From: Penicillium oxalicum
Lineage: Eukaryota; Ascomycota; Eurotiomycetes; Eurotiales; Aspergillaceae
Direction of reading: 5' to 3'
Length of the DNA stretch: 64,000 nt
NCBI RefSeq assembly: GCF_001723175.1
Contig: NC_064655.1
Span: forward strand, 3,162,001 to 3,226,000
Position numbers and translations under genes: made by a program
Shown here: in pieces, positions 23,449-34,035 of the stretch
Position numbering within the stretch: the stretch's first letter is position 1
How the letters are laid out: each line of letters opens with the position of its first letter
Notes under the pieces: generated by a model
Database searches by the model: none
Seen by the model: only the letters and a program-made list of their open reading frames with translations
What the model was told of the DNA's origin: nothing

Positions 23449-24694
23449 TTACAACTTGCCCCTTTGCCGCGACAAGTCTTGCACCTGCTTCACTCGCCCC
23501 CATGCCTCCAGCGCAAATGGTTTCGCCCGACTGCCATACTCTGCCGCCCGAGCACTACTCGCCTGACGGGCGGCATACCGCGCCGCGATGCCTTGCATGA
23601 TCACCGATCCCCGGAACGCGAAAAAGGCATCCCCCCATAGCATATCGTCGGCCGGGTTGTATCCAGATACCGCGGCGTACCACCGAATGCAGTCCTCACG
23701 CAAAGGTAACCCGGGAATCCGACCCGGCTGGAACTCTTCCTTGGAATGCTCGGCGCCATCCATGATATACGGACTGGTCAGATTGCAAAAGTCGGACAAG
23801 GGGTGGCCGATCGTGGCCATTTCCCAGTCCAGAATGCCAATCACTCGGGGCTCGGTCTTGTGGAAGATCATATTGTCGATTTTATAGTCGCCGTGCACGA
23901 GGGTGCCGCGATCGCGGGGTTGGGTGGCCTTTTGAGCAAAAAAGTGCACCATGTCCTTGAAATGGGGCAGTTCGCCGACGGGCTCTTTGGTGTCCTTATC
24001 AAGAACCTCGGACTGAGCTTGTGATACAGCGGTGAAGGTGGCGATTTGACGATCGTAGAACCCAGACGATTTGCCAAACTTTTCGAGACCCACGGACTGA
24101 GGGTTGACGGAGTGGAATTTGGCTAATGTTTCCACGGCGGATTTCCATCTGGTGAGGTTGAAGTAAGCAAGAAGGGTCATGTAGAAACGCTGGTGATTTG
24201 AAATAGTTGGGACTCCTACAGTGCTGTACGCTCTGCGGGACTGACGCCAGGCATTGCCGGGTCGACAAAGTGTCGACCGTCCAAGAACTCCATGATGTAG
24301 AATGGTGTACCAATGACGCTGCTGTCCTCGCAGAGACAGAGCGCCTCGGGGACGGGGACATCGGTGCTTCCGAGCGCCTGGATGATCTGATATTCCCGGT
24401 CGACTCGGTGCGCGGTCTTGGAGAGGATTTTGCCAGGAGGTTTCTTGCGGAGCACCAGTTTGCGTCCATCGGCAGTGGTGAGCTGGTACGTGGGGTTCGA
24501 TTGACCAAAACCGAACTATTCAAAGAAGATGGTTCAGCATTCAATTGTTAATGACCTCCAACAGCCGTCAAGCCCCATCCATCGGTCGCTCTCACCTGCT
24601 TCACCTCTAAGGGTGTCTTGACCGTGGGGACATTTTGGTCGAGGTAGCGCTCCAATGAGGGCACGTCTATAGGTTGGCGCACTTCACCCGCCAT
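23449..24694 (-). CDS. APH/ACAD10-11-like phosphotransferase-family protein
   Basis: Exons 24694-24596, 24515-24220 and 24148-23449; introns of 80 and 71 bp; 364 residues. It is a kinase-like fold of the aminoglycoside phosphotransferase / ACAD10-11 N-terminal type. The nucleotide-binding [12 protein letters not shown], the Lys strand [11 protein letters not shown], the catalytic loop [10 protein letters not shown] (His217-Gly218-Asp219) and the metal motif [15 protein letters not shown] are all present. In animals this domain phosphorylates 4-hydroxyacyl-CoA; fungi carry it as a stand-alone protein. The substrate here is unknown. The splice between RTAL and [14 protein letters not shown] removes a stretch that would otherwise break the conserved helix. 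Confidence 0.88.
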
Positions 24695-25303
24695 GATTGC
24701 AGAAAAAGAAGGGAAATAATGACAAGAAGTGATGGGGCTGACTATATCAGAGCGCAATGGTCTAAGATATACCGCTCTTTCCCCCTTCGCATCATATATA
24801 TTGCGACGACGATGAAGAGGAGAGGTAACTTTGAGCTGTCAGGTCCAACAGCCGGGGAACCTCGGCCAAACGAACCTCGGCGGCTCTGAGCGGGGCGTGT
24901 GTTTGTTTGGTTTGCTGGAGCTCACCCCAGGTTTGGAGGCCAGCGGAGGATCCACCCGATGCCAAGTTTGGAGTACAGTCACCAAGAATGCTACAGTCTC
25001 TGAAGAATCACACACGAAACAGGAGAGGATGTTTAACTCATGGGCCAATTCTGGCTTCAATTGCCCCTTCGACCCGAAGAAATATGATTTGCTTTTAGAT
25101 GAAAGCCCAACCGTGACAGATGCGCCATATGAATGCCGAGGGTCGTCTTGACCCGACACGCACACACACACGAATACTGATGGAGGAGGGGGGGGGAAGA
25201 TTTTGTGTGCGTGAGAGAGAGAGGGAGAGAATGTGAGCGTGTGTGTGTCACACGAAATGAGTGCTTCCACGCGGGCAAATCAAGTCCGAGAGCAAGCAGA
25301 CTC
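24695..25303. other. Intergenic region with microsatellites
   Basis: About 610 bp between the divergent start at 24694 and the 3' end of the ankyrin gene. It has several simple repeats between 25155 and 25252: a CA run, nine G (25188-25196), a GA run and a GT run. No gene is seen. Confidence 0.6.
25155..25252. repeat. Compound microsatellite (CA)n, G9, (GA)n, (GT)n
   Basis: Four different simple repeats are packed in under 100 bp, just 3' of the ankyrin gene. Such tracts are length-variable between strains. Confidence 0.8.
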
Positions 25304-26971
25304 TTAGATCCCGAGGTATGCCTCCCAATCCTGGCTCCACAGGCCAGACTTGACTTTCTTCTGCATCCAGGTCATGGGTGTCCAACCATCGTTGTCGGCG
25401 CAATCCACGTCCACGCGCCCGTCCTCCATCAGCACCCGAATGGCGTCCACTTCGTGCATTTCAGCGGCGTACGACAGTGCAGTCCGCCCTTGCCTATCTC
25501 TTGCATTGGGGTCAACCTGGTCCAGAGACAGAAGCTGCTTCATCACGGAAAGCGCGCCACGAGTGGAGATGTCCCGGTCAATGTCGGGTTTGGGAAAGAG
25601 TCCCTGCAGATTCAAGGCGGGTGGCTGTTCGCCTTTCAGCAGTGGAATGATCACCTTCTCAGTCTCTACTTCAAATGCTCTTGTTCGCACAAAGTTGTCA
25701 GGTTTACTCAAGAATCTGCCGGAGCCTGCTGCATGCATCAAGGGAGTCATGTGGGCACTATCCCGAGAGTCCGGATTCACTCGTCCTGTTGCCAGCAAGA
25801 CCTCCACGACTTGATCAGCCCCCGAGAGTGCTGCGGTGGCTAAGGGTGTGCGCCCCCGGTCATTTGGACGATCAGGATCCGCCCCCGCCTCCAGCAGCTG
25901 CTTCACGACCTCGACTTGTCCAAAGCTGGCCGCGGAGATCAAGGGGATATAAATGTCCGACCTTCGATTGTCCACATCCACCGCGCCGGTTTCCAGGAGC
26001 TTTCGAACCAGCACAGTATTGCCCCTTCTGGCAGCATGATGAAGGGGCGTTTGGCCGGATTTATCCCGGGGGTCTACATCCACGCCCGGAGAGCCCAAGA
26101 GGATTTCGGCAATTCCATTTTGCCCGTGCTCTGCAGCAACGGCAAGCGGGGTCCTGCCTGGCTCATCTCTCATATTCAAGTCGACGTCTTTCAATCCCGC
26201 GATCTTCAGAAATGCGTTCTGGTGGCCTCTGCGTGCGGCTGCCCCGAGCGGCGATTCAAAGCCCGTGCCGGGACGCCACGCGGGCCCCTGGCGCAAGCAC
26301 AGATCCACGAGTCGCTCTTTCCCGCCCGACGCGGCCGCGCAGAGACTCTCCGAGTCCAGATCGATGCGATCGTCCGCAAGTAGGAGGTTCGCGATCTCTT
26401 CGTCACCCCGCCGAAGCGCTTCGTTCAACGCAAAGCTGAAAATCAGAGAATCCTCACGACTCTCCCTGACAGCTTGCTCCGTTGTGAGCTTTGATTGAAT
26501 CTCGGCGCTGTCCTCCAGGAGGATGCTGACTGCTTCAGCATGGCCATGAGCGGCAGCTCTCGCGAGTGGCGCGTCACGCTTAGGAAACGGCATCTGCAAT
26601 GCACCGGATTGTCGTTTGAGCAAGAGTCGCAGTATACTCGCATGGCCATTACCCGCAGCACCGGCAATGGCGCTATCGAGCCACAACCTTGGTCCTGGCT
26701 CCACCAGGCCGTGGTCAAGGCGCGAGCGTTTTAGAGAATAGTATTCGCCGCCGCGCTGCAGCATGGCGCGCACGACTTTTTCATGGCCACGTTCTGCCGC
26801 CCAGACGAGAACGCGGTTCTTTTCATTCCCAGGCACTCGATCGTAGAGATAGTCCCACAGAAGTTGATATCTGGTCCAGTCTGTCTGCATTAACTTGGAG
26901 AGACTGGCCTGATCAGGCAGTTGATGTGCGATCAGGAGAAACACTTCATTAGGCAAGTTGACTGGAGCCAT
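25304..26971 (-). CDS. F-box-like/ankyrin-repeat protein
   Basis: 555 residues without introns. The start is ATG 26971-26969; the frame extends 13 codons upstream but has no other ATG. The first 40 residues (LPNEVFLLIAHQLPDQASLSKLMQT) look like an F-box. About ten or more ankyrin repeats follow. The clearest are GRTPLAVAAEHGQNGIAEILL, split here by loops from SGQTPLHHAARRGNTVLVRKLL, and RGRTPLATAALSGADQVVEVLL. Repeat loops contain VDVDPRDK-type turns. An F-box would recruit the protein to an SCF ubiquitin ligase with the repeats binding a target; this is inference. Ankyrin/F-box proteins are expanded and variable in Eurotiales. Confidence 0.82.
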   Translation of the reverse strand: MAPVNLPNEVFLLIAHQLPDQASLSKLMQTDWTRYQLLWDYLYDRVPGNEKNRVLVWAAERGHEKVVRAMLQRGGEYYSLKRSRLDHGLVEPGPRLWLDSAIAGAAGNGHASILRLLLKRQSGALQMPFPKRDAPLARAAAHGHAEAVSILLEDSAEIQSKLTTEQAVRESREDSLIFSFALNEALRRGDEEIANLLLADDRIDLDSESLCAAASGGKERLVDLCLRQGPAWRPGTGFESPLGAAARRGHQNAFLKIAGLKDVDLNMRDEPGRTPLAVAAEHGQNGIAEILLGSPGVDVDPRDKSGQTPLHHAARRGNTVLVRKLLETGAVDVDNRRSDIYIPLISAASFGQVEVVKQLLEAGADPDRPNDRGRTPLATAALSGADQVVEVLLATGRVNPDSRDSAHMTPLMHAAGSGRFLSKPDNFVRTRAFEVETEKVIIPLLKGEQPPALNLQGLFPKPDIDRDISTRGALSVMKQLLSLDQVDPNARDRQGRTALSYAAEMHEVDAIRVLMEDGRVDVDCADNDGWTPMTWMQKKVKSGLWSQDWEAYLGI

Positions 26972-27902
26972 CCCGCCGAAGAATTTTCCAGTCACCGCGC
27001 TGTGCAACACGAAGACTATGTAAGAAAGGAAGAGTAAGTCGAGCCAGCAACGAATGCTCCTAGCGATGCGACGCCTCGATCACTTGAATCATCTGCCCGC
27101 CCCTGAAGCCCGGTGCAGACCAGGTATGGGCGTGCCGCGCTGCAGGACAAGGCCCAAGACTAATGACCAGGCGCGAGACTGACGTCGCTCAAAATGCGCC
27201 GGAGAGAGGGTCTTGGAGCTTGCAAGCCTGGCCCACCCCCCTTTTCGCCGTCGACAAGTCTAGTCGTTTCTTCGGGAGCCTTCCAAAAGGATCGGCACGT
27301 ACCACCCGCACGTGTGGACGTGGGCAGCCGACCATGAGATTCGGAAGTTTCACATCACGAGATCGGGTATCTCGTCACCTCTTTACTTTCACGCCAAAAG
27401 CTTGTCATAAAGATTCCGGTGCGTCAAATGGTTTCTCCGGACCTTTTCTTCCCTACATTTTTCGTTCAACCAGGAGGAGGGGGGTTTGAAGGACAGCCTG
27501 TCACCACACCCATTTCACTTGATCCACACGGGCATTCTAAAGCTTAATCAATGACACGATCCTTATTGAGCTTAAAACTTGCCACTATCTTGTATCATTC
27601 AGCCACTAGTTTGTGCTGCAAACGACTGAATCGGCGAGGTTAGTCGAGCTTCTAGCTACGAGCTTTTGATCGACTCAAGTGCGCTAAGGGTGTTCCCGAC
27701 ACTAAGAGAAGACACTATCGCCTAGCGCGGGGTAGCTGGGGAGGGAAATCAGACGACTTTCGGAGAAATGAAAGACCACGATACTACCGTGTGCGCTTTG
27801 CAGGCGGGTGGAAATGACTGATTCTCAACGACGTGAGCAACGACACTAATCTCCTCTCCTTTTTCGCTTCAATCCGGAAAAAGACCACGCCTGGCGGAGA
27901 AG
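26972..27902. other. Divergent intergenic region, ankyrin gene / hem3
   Basis: About 930 bp holding two promoters. Short frames such as 27163-27489 have no recognisable protein. No specific operator is identified. Confidence 0.55.
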
Positions 27903-28983
27903 ATGGCGGCAGTACCAACGCCGAGCGATGCGCCTCTTCGTATCGGAACCCGGCGCTCCAATCTGGCCGTGGTGCAGGCGGAGGGAATCCGAGACAAGCT
28001 TCAAAAACTAGTACCGGGTCGATCCTTTGAAATCGTCACATTGCGGCCGCTCGGCGACCGGGACAAGACCACGGCTTTGTACGAAATGGGGGTGAAAAAT
28101 CTCTGGACTTTTGAGCTGGAAGAGAAGCTGGTCTCGGGCGAGCTGGATCTCGTCGTACATTGCCTCAAGGGTACGCATCAACCATCGTGGTGTTCAAGAC
28201 TTGTGATATCATGATTTACAAGCGCCGCTGACATGGACGGCTGAGGTTCAATTAGATATGCCCACGGCCTTACCCGAGACCTGCGAACTTGCCTCTATTC
28301 CGACTCGAGATGACCCTCGTGATGCCCTGATCGTCAAGGCAGGTCTGCCTTACACCAGCTTGAGTACTCTGCCCGACGGCGCCGTTGTAGGCACATCGTC
28401 CGTTCGTCGCTCCGCTCAGCTGCAACGAATCTACCCTAGCTTGAAGTTTGCCAACCTTCGCGGTAATGTGGAAACCCGACTGGCCAAGGTGGACGATCCT
28501 GAGAGCGAGTACACGTGCATGATCATGTCCGCTGCCGGTCTGCAACGTGTGAACCTGGGCCACCGAATCAATGAGTATCTGCAGTCCAGCACTGGGGGCA
28601 TGTATCACGCCGTGGGCCAGGGAGCTCTGGGCCTTGAGATTCGGAGAGGTGATACCAAGATGCACGAACTGCTCAATCAACTGGCTGACCATCAATCAAC
28701 GTTGGCCTGTCTAGCTGAGCGGTCCCTCCTCAGAACGTTGGAAGGCGGTTGTAGTGTCCCCGTCGGCGTAGAGACGGAGTGGGTTGAGTCTGATACGCTG
28801 CATATGCGCAGTATCGTTGTCAGCCTGGATGGTTCGGAAAGCGTCCGCGAGCATGTTGAGGCGCGATTGAGTACCGCGGAAGAAGCCGAATTGCTGGGCC
28901 AGCAACTGGCAGCCAAGCTAGTCAAGGCGGGTGCGCAAACAATCTTAGACACGATTGTTATAAACCGACCGGCCAAAGAATGA
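27903..28983 (+). CDS. hem3: Porphobilinogen deaminase (hydroxymethylbilane synthase)
   Basis: Exons 27903-28170 and 28256-28983 (85-bp intron), 331 residues. It catalyses the third step of heme synthesis, joining four porphobilinogens into hydroxymethylbilane in the cytosol. Substrate and cofactor residues are visible: LRIGTRRSNLAVVQ at the N terminus, KDMPT across the splice, GTSSVRRSAQL, LRGNVETRLAK, and LEGGCSVPVGV, which carries the cysteine that binds the dipyrromethane cofactor. The canonical VHSLKD is VHCLKD here. The length is usual for eukaryotes. The upstream ATG is the first in frame after a purine-rich leader. Confidence 0.95.
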
Positions 28984-29335
28984 TCAAGAAATAAGCTGCC
29001 TGTTTGATGAATTGTATCATATCCAGTCTGTGGTGCTTCTACCTTCAACGTGAACACTCTTTCCCAATGACACTGTCATGGCTGATTTCTTCTCGGCCTC
29101 GACCGTCGAGGCCAAAGAGCTTATCTTATCGTCGGCGAGCCTCGGCGCTCGCCGACAGGGCCGGCTTGTTCCCCCGCGGATGACGGCGACTGCGCGAGAG
29201 CTCTCCACAATCTGTAAGCTCTCAGTCTCAGGAGACCAGAAGAAAACTTGACAACCTCGTCTTCCCCTCGAATACCAAAAGAACATCCGCCTTGGACTCA
29301 CATCACAGGGCTTTGAAGACCGACCATATCCCACA
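28984..29335. promoter_or_regulatory. hem3 3' flank and ureidoglycolate lyase promoter
   Basis: A 352-bp stretch. The 3' part is the promoter of the gene at 29336. It carries TTATCTTATC at 29121-29130 (two tandem GATA sites on the minus strand, CGATAA and AGATAA) and TCGG-N6-CCGA at 29142-29155. HGATAR is the site of the nitrogen regulator AreA, and TCGG-N6-CCGA is the consensus described for UaY, the activator of purine use in Aspergillus nidulans. Confidence 0.7.
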
Positions 29336-30121
29336 ATGGCACCCATTCTCACCTCCAATCCCACCGTCACCATCACACCCGAGCCCCTCACTCGCGTGAG
29401 CTTCGCGCCATTCGGAACCGCCATCACCTCGCCTCTGCCACGAGAAATCAATATCCCGCCACAGGCATCCTCACTACCGCCACACATCCCAACGCCAGTG
29501 CTAGCCAACCAAAACTCTGCTCTCAAATATAGTCCCATCTCTCCCCTGACAGATGACTACGCCAATGGCTGCCCCAGCGGGAAATCAGCCTCCGCACGAA
29601 TGACCATGTTCTGCTGCTTCCCTCGCAAGCTGCGCACTATCAGCGCCAGCCAAAAACCAGACAACGAGGTCTTTGACGTCCGAATTCTGGAACGCCATCC
29701 TTTTACCAACCAGACGTTTATTCCGACGGACCTGTCGAGCCATGCAAAGGTGGGAGATGGAGAGGAGGAGCCAATTTTCTTGGTTATCGTTGCGCCAACG
29801 CTTAAGGGCGAAGTTGCAACCGCTAAGAATGCAGCTGGAGAGATGATCACGATTCGTGACCCGCCCGACTTGAAGAATGTGAGGGCTTTCATTGCGCGTG
29901 GGGGTCAGGCGGTGACATATGGGGTTGGTACGTGGCATGCGCCGATGGTGGTGTTGGGCCCGCGGCGGGTGGACTTTGTTGTGGTGCAGCATGTCAACGG
30001 GGTGGATGAGGAGGATTGTCAGGAGGCGGCCTTTGGGGAAGGGATTGTGGTCAATTTGGGAGCAAGAGGCCAATATGGTCGCCCTGAGAAATCTCCTGCC
30101 CGGCTCTGGGCCAAGCTGTAG
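29336..30121 (+). CDS. Ureidoglycolate lyase
   Basis: 261 residues without introns, starting at ATG 29336. It splits ureidoglycolate into glyoxylate and urea, the last step of allantoin/purine breakdown (yeast Dal3). The family blocks are FAPFGTAI near the N terminus, ERHPFTNQTFIP and VGTWHAPMVVL with the metal-binding region of this cupin-like fold. Two low-conservation stretches (SSLPPHIPTP and the SGKSASARMTMFCCFPRK region) match the longer fungal forms. The promoter contains nitrogen- and purine-pathway sites, so regulation by AreA and UaY is likely. The other purine genes are not in the window. Confidence 0.92.
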   Translation: MAPILTSNPTVTITPEPLTRVSFAPFGTAITSPLPREINIPPQASSLPPHIPTPVLANQNSALKYSPISPLTDDYANGCPSGKSASARMTMFCCFPRKLRTISASQKPDNEVFDVRILERHPFTNQTFIPTDLSSHAKVGDGEEEPIFLVIVAPTLKGEVATAKNAAGEMITIRDPPDLKNVRAFIARGGQAVTYGVGTWHAPMVVLGPRRVDFVVVQHVNGVDEEDCQEAAFGEGIVVNLGARGQYGRPEKSPARLWAKL

Positions 30122-30438
30122 GAAGTCTGGGAGCAATACCAAAGTCGTTATTTCTGACGAATTGAAAATTCCACGTGGACCAGTGTGGATGTCTCAAAGA
30201 TTAGTCTTGAGGTGACCTAGATAGTACATACGAGTAGTGAGTTGATCTCGTGTTCGGGAACCCCTCTTGGCGCCCGTTTCTTCTAGCCTTAAGCCTCCAA
30301 TCTAACCGACCTGGAACGTTGAAGAAGTAGCGTGAACCATTGCAAAACGAGAAAATGAAGGAAGAAAAGAGCTGAGCTGACATTTGGGGTATATTGGACG
30401 AGGGAAAAAAAACACAAAATACATGGTATGGTACAGAA
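30122..30438. other. Convergent 3' intergenic region
   Basis: A 317-bp region between ureidoglycolate lyase and guf1, which converge. No gene is seen. Confidence 0.6.
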
Positions 30439-32497
30439 TCACTTGGCCAAGAAAGCCTGGAAAGCCTTGTGCTCGATCACAACATTTCCAACCGCACGAA
30501 GCCTCTTGCGGCCCTCCTTTTGCTTCTCCAAAAGTTTGCGTCGACGACTCACATCACTGGCATGTAATTTGGCCAACACGTCCTTGCGATAAGGCTTGAT
30601 GGTCTCACGGGCCACGATCTTCTTGCCTACAGCGGCTTGAATCACAATCTCAAAGAGTTGTCGGTCCACGTGCTGCTTGAACTTGGTGACCCACTGTCGA
30701 CCCTGGTATTGCACCTGACTCATATGCATAATTCGAGCAACGGCGTCAACGGGGACTTTGTTGACCAAAAGCTGCAGCTTGGCAATATTGCCCGCACGCC
30801 AGGCGGACTCCTCATAGTCCAGACTAGCATAGCCCTTCGTGTTGCCTTTCAGTTTACCGAAAAAGTCATCCACCAGGTGAGCCAATGGCAGTTCATATTT
30901 GAGAATCACTTGGCTAGAAGTGAAGTACTCAATGCTCTGTTGCTCGCCCCGGTTGGCTTCGCAGAGTTCGATCACTTTGCCGAGATACTCGTCCGGGAAC
31001 GTGATGGTGGCCAGAACGTATGGCTCCTGTACTTCGGCAACCTTCAAACGAACGCTATCGTCGTCGGGGAATTTAGCAGGGTTGGTGATAATATCTTCGG
31101 TGCCATCCTTCCACACCACTTTGACGGGGACCGAGGGGGGAGTGATAATGATGCTGGCGCCGTGTTCCTGGCGGAGACGATCCTCGAAAACAGAACAATG
31201 AAGAGTGCCCAAGAAGCCCATGCGAAAGCCCGCACCCAGCGCCTCCGATGACTCCTTTTGCATGGTGATACTGCGATCATTGAGAATCAGCTGGTTGATG
31301 CTGTCTTCCAGATGTTCAAAGTGGTCCGCATTCATGGGATAGACCGCCACGAAGACCATCGATTTGGGCTCCTCAAAGCCGGGCAACAGCTCGACCTGCT
31401 TCTCACCCCCAACCCGAGTATATGTGTCGCCAATCTTAGCCTCCTGACTACGCTTCATACCAGGATTGAAGTAGATATAGCCCACTTGACCCGCTCGAAG
31501 CACAGTCTGAGGTGTCTCGAGAGGGTACATGATACCAACTTCACCGACATAGTATTTCAGACCCGTGACGAGAGAGACCAATTGCTGACCCGGACGAACT
31601 TCAACGTCGAAAATTCGTACCAGCAAAATGACACCTCTGTATGAGTCGTACCAGGAGTCCACGAGGAGCATTCGAAGGGGCTTTTTGCTATCACCGACCG
31701 GACTAAATGAGAAGATTAGCATCAGTAGAAACGCACTACGGGTGATTACCCCTCACTTACGCTGGCACTTTCTCAATCACCTTGGGCAAAACTGCTTCGA
31801 CATTGAGACCCGTCTTTGCAGATACCTGCACAGCATTCTCGGTATCCAGCTCAAATGAGTTCTTCATCTGCTCCAGAGCCCGCTCCGGGTCAGCTGACGG
31901 CAAGTCCACCTTGTTGATGACCGGAATCAACTCGAGTCCCTGCGCAAAAGCCAGGTAGAAATTGGCAACCGTCTGAGCCTGGACACCTTGACTAGCATCG
32001 ACGAGAAGCAAGGCACCGCCGCAGCTGGCATAACTGCGCGACACCTCCGCGCGGAAATCCACATGGCCCGGGGTATCAACCAGATGCAATAAGTAGTCCT
32101 CGCCTTGGTGGTTGTATATCATAGTGCACGTCTGTGCCTTAACCGTGATTCCACGCTCACGCTCCACATCCAGCTTGTCAAGCACCTGTTTATTCATGCC
32201 GGGTTTGATGGTGCCCGTAAGTTCCAGCAATCGGTCGGAAAGTGTACTTTTTCCATGATCCACGTGGGCAACAATACAGAAGTTGCGGTACCGTTCGAGG
32301 GGGATCGCAGCGATCCGCTTTTCAAGATCGGTATCTGGGGAGCTGGAAGAGGGTTTTGCTCTAGCGTTCCACGCCGCGGAAGTCGAGAAAAATCGCGTGC
32401 TTCTAGGCAGGCCAAAGCCGCCGCGAGAGGAAAGGCTCGCAGTCTGACTGCATGACACCCTGCGCAGCCAGCGAGCAAATTGCCAGCATCCTTGCAT
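30439..32497 (-). CDS. guf1: Mitochondrial translation factor Guf1 (EF4/LepA)
   Basis: Exons 32497-31761 and 31702-30439 (58-bp intron), 666 residues. It is a membrane-associated GTPase that promotes mitochondrial translation fidelity, the eukaryotic LepA. A mitochondrial presequence ([21 protein letters not shown]) precedes the G domain: G1 AHVDHGKST (residues 77-85), G3 DTPGHVDF, G4 NKVDLP and G5 SAKTG. The LepA-specific C-terminal domain follows, with [28 protein letters not shown] and the end [20 protein letters not shown]. The splice joins VPA to [10 protein letters not shown] in frame. It is divergent from mad2 with 263 bp between the starts. Confidence 0.95.
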
Positions 32498-32760
32498 CAG
32501 GAATTAAGCGGTAGCATGGAAGAAGAGAGGAGCTGCCCTGTCTTCTCACGCCAAATGTAATCAATTCAATGATCCGTTGTTTGCAGGCAGGATAGATCAC
32601 AACGATTCGGTGGTGATTTGCGGAGAAAAAAAGTATTGCCGGGCGGTGGTGATAAATGATTGCCGTATCAACCTTTTGGGGAGTAAACAAACGATCTCTG
32701 GTAGCATTTCTGCTCCGCTTCAAATCTCTTCAGCTCATATCGATCGGAGAAGCTTGCAAA
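32498..32760. promoter_or_regulatory. Bidirectional promoter, guf1 / mad2
   Basis: A 263-bp divergent region, AT-rich in the middle. No specific motif is assigned. Confidence 0.5.
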
Positions 32761-33837
32761 ATGCCGGACACCAAAGACAAATCTAAGGTTCATAAGCTAT
32801 CCATCAGAGGTTAGTTTTTATCATCAAACCTGGATCAGGACTCACAATGCTCATCGGTATTATAGGATCGGCCAAGCTGGTATCTGAATTCGTACGTTGA
32901 CTGTTTGCCAATTTTGCTTCTGTCGCATGCATAAGGTCAAGGCTTGGATGCTGACAATTGGTAGTTTGAATACTCTATCAACTCGATTCTGTGAGTATAG
33001 CTTTGCACGCAGATCGGGCTCAAATCCTGATCGCTTCTCAAAAGATTCCAGCGCGGTGTCTATCCTCCAGAGGACTTCACAACGTAAGTTTCAATGCAAT
33101 GACGGCTTAAAATGACTGCACATCTCTAATTCTGGATCCAGTGTTAAGAAATATGGACTCAACATGCTCGGTACGACTGCTACTCCCAACTCCTTGAATG
33201 CCAATTCGTTGCGCTTAAGACGTTTCTCGCTCGCCTCCCTAACATGACAACAGTCTCGGCCGATGATCAAGTCAAGGCGTATATCAAGAAGATCATGTCT
33301 CAGTTGAACAAATGGATGGCGGGGGGCAAAATCTCGAAATTGGTTATTGTCATCACCGACAAAGAGACCGGAGAGCATGTCGAACGCTGGCAGTTCGACG
33401 TGGAAATCTTTGGCAAAGGCTCTCGAACCCAGAGTTCTCGAAAGGCCGGGGACAAGGAGAATGCAACTCCCGGGTGAGTGGAATTTTCTGCAATCTTTTG
33501 GTTATTACTTCTTCGCAGAGAGTTGGCTGCTGATCATGTAAGTAGTGAAAACAGTGCGGAGGCCTCCGAGCCAGTTGAGAAAACCGAAAAGGAGATTCAG
33601 GAGGAAATCCAGTCGATCTTCCGACAAATCACTGCCTCTGTCACATTCCTTCCAGTCCTCGACGGTGACTGCACTTTCAACGTGCTCGTCTATGCGGACG
33701 CCGACTCCGACGTCCCAGTCGAATGGGGTGACAGCGATGCAAAAGAGATCAAGAATGCAGAAAAGGTCCAACTGCGAAGTTTCAGCACCAATAACCATCG
33801 AGTCGGCACACTCGTCAGTTATCGGTTGGCGGATTAA
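32761..33837 (+). CDS. mad2: Spindle checkpoint protein Mad2 (HORMA domain)
   Basis: Seven exons: 32761-32809, 32866-32891, 32965-32990, 33045-33083, 33142-33170, 33254-33473 and 33519-33837; 235 residues. Introns are 56, 73, 54, 58, 83 and 45 bp. Mad2 binds Cdc20 and delays anaphase until kinetochores attach. The order SIRGSAKLVSEFFEYSIN, ILFQRGVYPPEDF and YGLNMLVSADDQV is rebuilt only by removing all introns. The HORMA core continues through VIVITDKETGEHVERWQFDVEI. The safety-belt end RSFSTNNHRVGTLVSYRLAD is intact. An acidic Ser/Glu-rich insertion sits around the last splice. The last intron (45 bp) is the least certain. Confidence 0.92.
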
Positions 33838-34035
33838 GCTGTTCTATCGGTCGTGGCAGCGGGCAGCATTTGATTTTTTATGACCCGATATGAGGGATTC
33901 AGCTTTGCATAGGCGTTTGGGGAGGCTAGGATAGCCTTTGTTCTACTTTCGGCTGGGTACTTGTGAAAACACATAAATCAACAACCCCAGGGGTAGTTTA
34001 TTTTTTGAAGCCATTGCAATTCAAAAAGGGCGCAA

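Noticed and set aside
25675..26439. 254-codon antisense frame in the ankyrin gene
   Set aside because: Complement of ankyrin repeats gives long open frames by composition.
29585..30142. 185-codon antisense frame inside ureidoglycolate lyase
   Set aside because: Shadow of a real, conserved gene on the other strand.
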